Part shown: one piece after another, positions 7,512 through 11,884 of the stretch
Position numbering within the stretch: position 1 is the stretch's first letter
Layout: each line of letters begins with the position of its first letter
Assembly: GCA_047971145.1 (NCBI GenBank)
Contig: JBKDZL010000016.1
Location: 1 to 11,884, forward strand
From: JBKDZL01 sp047971145
GTDB taxonomy: Bacteria > Bacillota_I > Bacilli_A > Erysipelotrichales > Erysipelotrichaceae
Direction: 5' to 3'
Length of the DNA stretch: 11,884 nt
Position numbers and translations under genes: made by a program
The notes under the pieces: model-generated
What the model was told of the DNA's origin: nothing
Seen by the model: only the letters and a program-made list of their open reading frames with translations
Databases searched by the model: none

Positions 7512-8801
7512 ATGAGTAAATTTCAAGTACCTAGAGGTACTCAAGACATTTTTGGTAAACAAATGGAACAGTGGTCTTATTTAGAAGATTTAATCGAAGC
7601 TATTTGTAAAGTTTATAATTATCAGAAAATTAAAACACCAATGTTTGAACATACTGAAGTCTTTAATAGAGATAATGATAGTTCTGATATGGTTAATAAG
7701 GAAATGTATACTTTTAGTGATGCTGGTGGTAGAAGCTTAACACTAAGACCGGAGGGGACAGCTGGAGTAATTAGAAGCTTTGTTGAGCATAAAATGTTTG
7801 GTAATCCTGATTTACCAGTTAAATTATATTATGTGGAACCAAACTTTAGATATGAGCGACCTCAAAAAGGCAGAATGCGCCAACATCATCAGTTTGGTGT
7901 AGAAGTAATAGGGATAAAAAGTCATTTAATTGATGTGGAAGTTATTGATTTAGGTTATAGTTTTTTAAAGTTATTGGGACTTAAAGAGTTAAAGGTTATA
8001 ATTAACACTTTGGGTGATAGTGTTAGTCGTACTAACTATCAAAAAGCTCTGAGTGAATATTTTAAAAATCCCGTAAAAGAGTTATGTAGTGATTGTCAAA
8101 GACGCTATCTACAAAATCCTTTAAGAATTTTAGATTGTAAGATTGATAAGAATAATGATATTGTAAAAAATGCTCCTAAATTAAATGATTATTTAAGTGC
8201 TGAATCAAAAGTATATTTTGATAAAGTTTTAAAAACTCTAGAATTATTAGAGATACCTTATCAGGTAGATTATAGTTTAGTAAGAGGCTTAGATTATTAT
8301 GGAGATACTGTTTTTGAGGTTGTTAGTTGTAATGAAAACATGGGCTCACAAGCTACAATTTTTGCGGGTGGTCGCTATGATAAGTTTGTTGAATATTATG
8401 GTGGTCCAGAGTTAAGTGGTATGGGCTTTGGTATGGGAGTGGAGCGCTTATTAGTGGCATTAGAGAGTGAAGGGATTGATATTGGTAATAGTGCTGATGT
8501 TGATGTCTATATTATGCCCTTAGAAGATCAAGTATTAGATTATAGCTTAGAGTTGGCAACATTGCTGAGGGCTCATGGTTATAGTGCTGATTTATCATAT
8601 CAAAGTAAAAAGTTTAAGTCTTTATTTAATAGTGCTGATCGTAAAAAAGCTAAAGTGGTCTTTATTATCGGTACTGATGAATTAAATAATCAGCAAGTAA
8701 CAATGAAGCATTTAGCCTTACAACAACAAGTAACAATTACCACTGATCAAGCAATTAATCAATTAGATAAGTGGTTTAAAGGAGAAGATCATGAGCACTA
8801 A
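7512..8801 (+). CDS. hisS: Histidyl-tRNA synthetase
   Basis: HisRS charges tRNA-His with histidine in the cytoplasm and is a class II synthetase. The 429-residue product has the full set of motifs. RPEGTA lies at 79-84. Motif 2 is FRYERPQKGRMRQHHQFGVE (112-131), and its arginine R113 lies in the ATP-binding loop. The histidine-specific HisA segment RGLDYYG is at 258-264, AGGRYD at 285-290, and motif 3 GFGMGVERL at 305-313. A C-terminal anticodon-binding domain covers about 330-429. The insertion with cysteines at 192, 195 and 209 (CSDC...LDC) is common in Gram-positive HisRS. A strong AAGGAGG site at 7501-7507 precedes the ATG. The gene is the first after the T-box and overlaps aspS by 11 bases. 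Confidence 0.98.
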   Translation: MSKFQVPRGTQDIFGKQMEQWSYLEDLIEAICKVYNYQKIKTPMFEHTEVFNRDNDSSDMVNKEMYTFSDAGGRSLTLRPEGTAGVIRSFVEHKMFGNPDLPVKLYYVEPNFRYERPQKGRMRQHHQFGVEVIGIKSHLIDVEVIDLGYSFLKLLGLKELKVIINTLGDSVSRTNYQKALSEYFKNPVKELCSDCQRRYLQNPLRILDCKIDKNNDIVKNAPKLNDYLSAESKVYFDKVLKTLELLEIPYQVDYSLVRGLDYYGDTVFEVVSCNENMGSQATIFAGGRYDKFVEYYGGPELSGMGFGMGVERLLVALESEGIDIGNSADVDVYIMPLEDQVLDYSLELATLLRAHGYSADLSYQSKKFKSLFNSADRKKAKVVFIIGTDELNNQQVTMKHLALQQQVTITTDQAINQLDKWFKGEDHEH

Positions 8802-10545
8802 AAGAACTAATAATAATGGTGAGTTAAGAGAAAGTAATGTTGGTCAAAGGGTCAATTTAATTGGTTGGGTCGCAAAAAGAAGGAATTTAGGATCACTAGT
8901 CTTTATTGATTTAAGAGATCGCTATGGTATTACTCAAATTACCTTTGATGAGCATATGGCTAAGTTGGTTAAAGATGTCAGAAATGAGTATATTATTGCA
9001 GTTACTGGCATAGTTAAAAAGAAGGAAGTACCCAATCAAAACCTACCGACAGGTGGTATTGAGGTAATAGTTGAAAATGTAGAAATTATTAACAGCTCAC
9101 TAACACCACCAATTATTATTGCGGATGAAACTGATGCTTTAGAAGATACTAGATTAAAATATCGCTACTTAGATTTAAGGCGTCCTGTGATGCAACAGAA
9201 ATTAATTATTAGACACAAAGTAGGAAAAGCGATAAGGAATTATTTAGATAACTTAGATTTTATAGAAGTTGAAACACCTATTTTAACTAAAAGCACACCT
9301 GAGGGAGCTAGGGATTATTTAGTCCCTTCTCGAGTTCATGCGGGTGAGTTTTATGCCCTGCCTCAATCACCACAGTTATTTAAACAATTATTGATGGTGG
9401 CAGGTTTTGAAAAGTACTATCAATTTGCTAGATGTTTTAGAGATGAGGATCTAAGGGCTGATCGCCAATTAGACTTTTCTCAAGTAGATATTGAAACATC
9501 TTTTACTACTGTGGAGGATATTTTTCAATTGATGGAGAGTATGATGGTGAAAATCAGCCAAGAAGTTTTCCATCGAGACTTACCAACTCCATTTACTAGA
9601 ATTAGTTATTATGATGCCATGAATAATTATGGTAGTGATAAACCAGATAATCGCTTTAATATGCAGTTAATCTCATTAGATACTATTTTTTGTAATAGTG
9701 AATTCAAAGTATTCAGTTCTGCTTTAGCTGATAATAAAGTTATTAAAGCTGTAGTATTAAAGAAGGTAGCTGATAATTATTCTCGTAAAGCCATTGATCA
9801 GTTAACTGATTTAGTTAAAAAACATGGTGCTAGTGGCTTGGTAACTCTCAAATATCAAACTGAAGAGTTCAGTGGTTCTGCCGCTAAATTTATTAGCGTG
9901 AGTGAAACCCAAGCTTTAGTTAGTGAGTTATCATTAGAAAATGATGATATGTTATTTATCGTCTGTGATAAATGGGAGCTTTGTTGTACAGCTTTGGGGG
10001 CTTTAAGACTAGAGTTGGCTCAACAAAACAAACTTATACCAAATGATGTTTTTTCTTATCTTTGGGTAGTTGATTTTCCTTTATTTGAGTATGATGATCA
10101 AACAGCTCGTTACTATGCTAAACATCACCCTTTTACTAGATTTAAAGGCAGTATTGAAGAAGTTAAAGCTCAGCCGGACAAGGCTTTAGCTGAAGCCTAT
10201 GATTTAGTCTTAAATGGCAGTGAAATAGGTGGTGGTTCCTTAAGAATTTATGATCAAAATATGCAAAAGGCGATGTTTGAGCTATTAGGTTTTAGTGAGA
10301 GTGAAATTAAAGAGCGTTTTGGTTTCTTTATGGATGCCCTACAATATGGTACTCCACCTCATGGTGGAATTGCCTTAGGCTATGATAGATTTATTATGAT
10401 GTTAACTCAAGCTAATTCAATTAGAGATGTTATTGCTTTTCCTAAGACTCAAAATGCTAAGTGTCCTTTAACATCTGCACCTAGTAGTGTTGATCAAGAA
10501 CAATTAGATGAATTACACTTATTAATTAATCAAAATAATAAATAG
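8791..10545 (+). CDS. aspS: Aspartyl-tRNA synthetase, bacterial type
   Basis: AspRS charges tRNA-Asp. The 584-residue length and the GAD insertion domain (about 290-410) mark the bacterial type. An N-terminal OB-fold anticodon-binding domain covers about 1-105. The flipping loop KSTPEGARDYLVPSR is at 167-181, motif 2 contains CFRDEDLRADRQLDFSQVD (215-233), and motif 3 is GGIALGYDRF (525-534). L33, in the RRNLGS stretch, matches the residue found in discriminating enzymes such as that of E. coli, which suggests charging of tRNA-Asp only; this is tentative. QLDF in motif 2 departs from the usual QPEF, and GYDRF from the usual GLDRL. The start ATG lies inside the 3' end of hisS, with an AAAGGAGA site upstream, so the two genes are translationally linked and share the T-box. 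Confidence 0.98.
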   Translation: MSTKRTNNNGELRESNVGQRVNLIGWVAKRRNLGSLVFIDLRDRYGITQITFDEHMAKLVKDVRNEYIIAVTGIVKKKEVPNQNLPTGGIEVIVENVEIINSSLTPPIIIADETDALEDTRLKYRYLDLRRPVMQQKLIIRHKVGKAIRNYLDNLDFIEVETPILTKSTPEGARDYLVPSRVHAGEFYALPQSPQLFKQLLMVAGFEKYYQFARCFRDEDLRADRQLDFSQVDIETSFTTVEDIFQLMESMMVKISQEVFHRDLPTPFTRISYYDAMNNYGSDKPDNRFNMQLISLDTIFCNSEFKVFSSALADNKVIKAVVLKKVADNYSRKAIDQLTDLVKKHGASGLVTLKYQTEEFSGSAAKFISVSETQALVSELSLENDDMLFIVCDKWELCCTALGALRLELAQQNKLIPNDVFSYLWVVDFPLFEYDDQTARYYAKHHPFTRFKGSIEEVKAQPDKALAEAYDLVLNGSEIGGGSLRIYDQNMQKAMFELLGFSESEIKERFGFFMDALQYGTPPHGGIALGYDRFIMMLTQANSIRDVIAFPKTQNAKCPLTSAPSSVDQEQLDELHLLINQNNK

Positions 10546-10601
10546 TTTTGTCTATTAATAATTAAATAAAACAGATAGAAAATCAATTAAATTTATGTTA
10601 T

Positions 10602-10607
10602 TATAAT
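10602..10607 (+). promoter_or_regulatory. -10 box of the 6S-like RNA promoter
   Basis: A perfect TATAAT predicts a transcription start at about 10614, within a few bases of the 5' strand of the RNA's closing stem. No convincing -35 box is visible 16-18 bases upstream. The preceding 60 bases after aspS hold only a weak TCTAT/ATAGA hairpin, so read-through from aspS is possible. Confidence 0.6.
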
Positions 10608-10610
10608 AGT

Positions 10611-10758
10611 ACCTAGGGAGATTTTTATTTCCAACACTATTGACTAGGGAATTCGTCGTTTCTTATTTGTGTTGAACGTCAACTTTAAAGCTGAAATCCT
10701 AATAATAAGAACAGAATACCCACCTGTAATTTACAGGGAATGTTAGACTCCTTAGGCC
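10611..10758 (+). ncRNA. ssrS: 6S RNA (candidate), RNA polymerase regulator
   Basis: 6S RNA binds sigma-70/A RNA polymerase by imitating an open promoter and tunes transcription with growth phase. This stretch has no good coding frame but folds in the 6S layout. A closing stem joins CCTAGGGAG (10612-10620) and CTCCTTAGG (10748-10756), 9 bp with one G-U. A large bubble follows (10621-10646 opposite 10722-10747), whose 3' side carries a small hairpin CCTGTA/TACAGG (10723-10728 with 10732-10737). The terminal arm is GGG/CCC (10647-10649 with 10719-10721), ATTC/GAAT (10651-10654 with 10714-10717) and TTCTTATT/AATAAGAA (10660-10667 with 10704-10711), with an inner hairpin GTTGA/TCAAC (10671-10675 with 10679-10683). 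The position downstream of aspS matches my memory of B. subtilis bsrA. It is somewhat shorter than typical 6S RNA. An alternative is a structured leader of yneF. Confidence 0.7.
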
Positions 10759-10781
10759 TATTTAAAAAGAAGGAGAATTAT

Positions 10782-10991
10782 ATGCCAATTTGGTTACAGT
10801 CGATACTTTATACATTAATGGGTTTAATCGTTGGTGGTGGTTTAGGTTTTTATTTTACTAGAAGACATTTGGAAAAACAATTGAAAGAAAATCCTCCAAT
10901 TAATGAAAAAATGATTAGAGCGATGTTTATGCAAATGGGTAGAAAACCTAGTGAAGCTCAAATTAAAGCAGTAATGAAATCAATGAAATAG
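10782..10991 (+). CDS. yneF: UPF0154 (YneF-like) small membrane protein
   Basis: This 69-residue protein belongs to the UPF0154/YneF family of low-GC Gram-positive bacteria, whose biochemical role I do not know. It has one N-terminal membrane helix (about residues 5-25, with the glycine-rich GLIVGGGLGFYF) followed by a basic stretch (TRRHLEKQ). A conserved cytoplasmic tail contains NPPINEKMIRAMFMQMGRKP, as in the family. The start is set at 10782 because AGAAGGAG (10768-10775) stands six bases upstream. An in-frame ATG at 10740 lies inside the structured RNA and would add 14 non-conserved residues. The gene begins about 25 bases after the 6S-like RNA, and its stop codon is part of a terminator hairpin. 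Confidence 0.9.
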   Translation: MPIWLQSILYTLMGLIVGGGLGFYFTRRHLEKQLKENPPINEKMIRAMFMQMGRKPSEAQIKAVMKSMK

Positions 10992-11008
10992 TGCGAAAGC
11001 ACTTTTTT
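10990..11008 (+). terminator. Terminator after yneF, GAAA tetraloop
   Basis: The stem AGTGC/GCACT (10990-10994 with 10999-11003) is capped by a GAAA tetraloop and followed by a run of six T residues (11003-11008). It begins within the yneF stop codon and lies between convergent yneF and plsY. On the opposite strand the tail is only TATTTC, so it is likely weak for plsY. Confidence 0.85.
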
Positions 11009-11017
11009 ATTAGCTAA

Positions 11018-11614
11018 TTAAATCCAACTAACCTTTGATTCACTTTTATTGATAATTCTTTTGATATTAGCACGATGTTTAATAGAAATGAAAATAAAAA
11101 GAGTAAAAAATACTATTTGAATGGTTAAGTTATCACTTAGAAAAATACTAGCTAAAGCAATAATTAATAGAGTTATCAGTGATGATAGCGAAACCATTTT
11201 AGTTATTTTCATCAATGATAACCAAACTACAACAATGATAATTGCCATTAACCAATGAACATTACAAAACAATATTGTTGAAAAGGCAAAGCCCATTGCT
11301 GAGGCAACCCCTTTGCCACCTTTAAAGCCAGCAAAAATTGGATAACAATGACCAAAAACACAAACTAAGCCACAAATAGCGCCTAATTCAATAGAAATAG
11401 TTGAGCCTAAGAAGCTGGCAACTCCACACTTTAGAATATCTAAAATAGTAATAGCAAGACCTGCAGTTTTTCCAAGATTTCTACCAGCATTAGTAGCACC
11501 TAAATTACCTGATCCTAATTTTCTAATATCAGTTTTATAAAAAATTTTGCCAATAATTAATGCCCAAGAAATTGATCCTAATAAATATGCTAAAATAATA
11601 TAAATAAATTCCAT
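11018..11614 (-). CDS. plsY: Glycerol-3-phosphate acyltransferase PlsY
   Basis: PlsY transfers the acyl group from acyl-phosphate (made by PlsX) to glycerol-3-phosphate, giving lysophosphatidic acid, the first step of membrane phospholipid synthesis. The 198-residue length is typical. The protein is very hydrophobic, with about five or more membrane helices. All three catalytic motifs are visible: GSGNLGATN at 34-42, GHCYPIFAGFKGGKGVAS at 88-105 (the FKGGKG phosphate-binding loop), and HRANIKRI at 180-187. The ribosome-binding site GAGGA (11621-11625 on this strand) stands six bases before the ATG. The gene is convergent with yneF and has its own extended -10 promoter. Confidence 0.97.
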   Translation of the reverse strand: MEFIYIILAYLLGSISWALIIGKIFYKTDIRKLGSGNLGATNAGRNLGKTAGLAITILDILKCGVASFLGSTISIELGAICGLVCVFGHCYPIFAGFKGGKGVASAMGFAFSTILFCNVHWLMAIIIVVVWLSLMKITKMVSLSSLITLLIIALASIFLSDNLTIQIVFFTLFIFISIKHRANIKRIINKSESKVSWI

Positions 11615-11639
11615 AATTTTTCCTCACAATATTTTACTA

Positions 11640-11667
11640 ATTATAACATATGATAGTAATTTTTTAA
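11640..11667 (-). promoter_or_regulatory. Promoter of plsY
   Basis: On the minus strand an extended -10 (TGTTATAAT) has its hexamer TATAAT at 11640-11645. A weak -35 candidate TTAAAA lies at 11662-11667 with a 16-base spacer. The start would be near 11633, giving a leader of about 20 bases that carries the GAGGA site. Confidence 0.65.
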
Positions 11668-11807
11668 TGTTATTTACGAAGAAAGGGCATTAAATATAGT
11701 AAATAATCAATCAACTTATACAGCGAAAAAATAGAAAGGTGTTACATTGATAATCTCCATATGATTGAAAGTAGGCTTATTTTTATTTTTCCTCTTTTCA
11801 TACCTCC

Positions 11808-11820
11808 ACAGTATCACTGT
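11808..11820. promoter_or_regulatory. Operator-like palindrome next to a TTGACA box
   Basis: ACAGT-ATC-ACTGT is a perfect 5-bp inverted repeat with a 3-base centre. On the minus strand it follows directly after a consensus -35 TTGACA (11821-11826) and sits in the spacer before a poor -10 candidate TATGAA (11797-11802, spacer 18). This is the usual place for a repressor operator, but no gene directly downstream is recognisable before plsY. Confidence 0.35.
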
Positions 11821-11828
11821 TGTCAAAC

Positions 11829-11865
11829 TAATTTACTCCCAACAAAAAATTTTGGGAGTAAATTA
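11829..11865. terminator. Long hairpin near the right edge, possible terminator
   Basis: TAATTTACTCCCAA (11829-11842) and its exact complement at 11852-11865 form a 14-bp stem with a 9-base loop. Neither side has a clean T run; the plus side continues AGCATATTTAG. It may end a gene that lies right of the window. The rest of 11646-11828 holds no convincing gene. Confidence 0.4.
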
Positions 11866-11884
11866 AGCATATTTAGTATTAAAA

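Noticed and set aside
7317..7562. Minus-strand open frame of 81 codons over the T-box and hisS start
   Set aside because: It lies antisense to a clear riboswitch and the start of hisS, has no recognisable protein features, and is a shadow.
10546..10600. Terminator after aspS
   Set aside because: Only a 5-bp TCTAT/ATAGA pairing is present, with no T run placed after it, so no terminator is called.
10740..10781. Longer start for the UPF0154 protein at 10740
   Set aside because: The ATG lies inside the 3' strand of the structured RNA with no ribosome-binding site, whereas 10782 has AGAAGGAG at ideal spacing and matches the family's length.
11742..11801. Minus-strand 19-codon peptide (MKRGKIKISL...) after GGAGG
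   Set aside because: GGAGG is only one base from the ATG, too close for initiation, and the peptide resembles nothing I recognise. A type I toxin-like peptide was considered, but support is too thin.
11761..11884. Plus-strand frame open from an ATG to the window edge
   Set aside because: There is no ribosome-binding site, the predicted sequence is not protein-like, and it runs through the palindrome and the long hairpin.

Overview
This window looks like the chromosome of a low-GC Bacillota (Firmicutes). The DNA is strongly AT-rich and prefers A/T-ending codons. Ribosome-binding sites are mostly strong AGGAGG types. A T-box riboswitch precedes hisS-aspS, a bifunctional Rel-type (p)ppGpp enzyme is present, and so are a YneF/UPF0154 protein and PlsY. 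TGA is not read as Trp in any gene seen. The combination of a V/A-type ATPase with the rel-hisS-aspS-6S order suggests a Bacilli/Erysipelotrichia-like lineage; that placement is inference.

Left part (1-4980): the end of a V/A-type ATPase operon in the order K (partial), F, E, A, B, D, tightly packed and closed by a rho-independent terminator. These genes encode the ion-carrying ring, the central rotor (F, D), a peripheral stalk subunit (E) and the catalytic and non-catalytic head (A, B). Subunits I and C are not in view and should lie to the left.

Middle part (4981-10610): a monocistronic-looking rel gene whose promoter places the transcription start on its own ATG, so the mRNA is probably leaderless. 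After a 22-bp palindrome at its stop codon comes a promoter and a T-box leader that controls the overlapping hisS-aspS pair. The T-box carries an Asp (GAC) specifier and a UGGC acceptor bulge that fits tRNA-Asp rather than tRNA-His.

Right part (10611-11884): a structured RNA of about 150 nt with the closing stem, large bubble and terminal arm of 6S RNA. It is followed directly by the small membrane protein gene yneF, a short terminator, and plsY on the opposite strand. The last 240 bases are intergenic, with the plsY promoter, an operator-like palindrome and a long hairpin.

The rel, T-box and 6S elements all respond in known systems to amino-acid supply or growth phase, so three layers of starvation response sit within about 6 kb. 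I see no mobile element, CRISPR array, tRNA or rRNA, and no clearly new multi-gene system. The most interesting signals are the leaderless rel, the Asp-reading T-box in front of hisS, and the 6S-like RNA abutting yneF.
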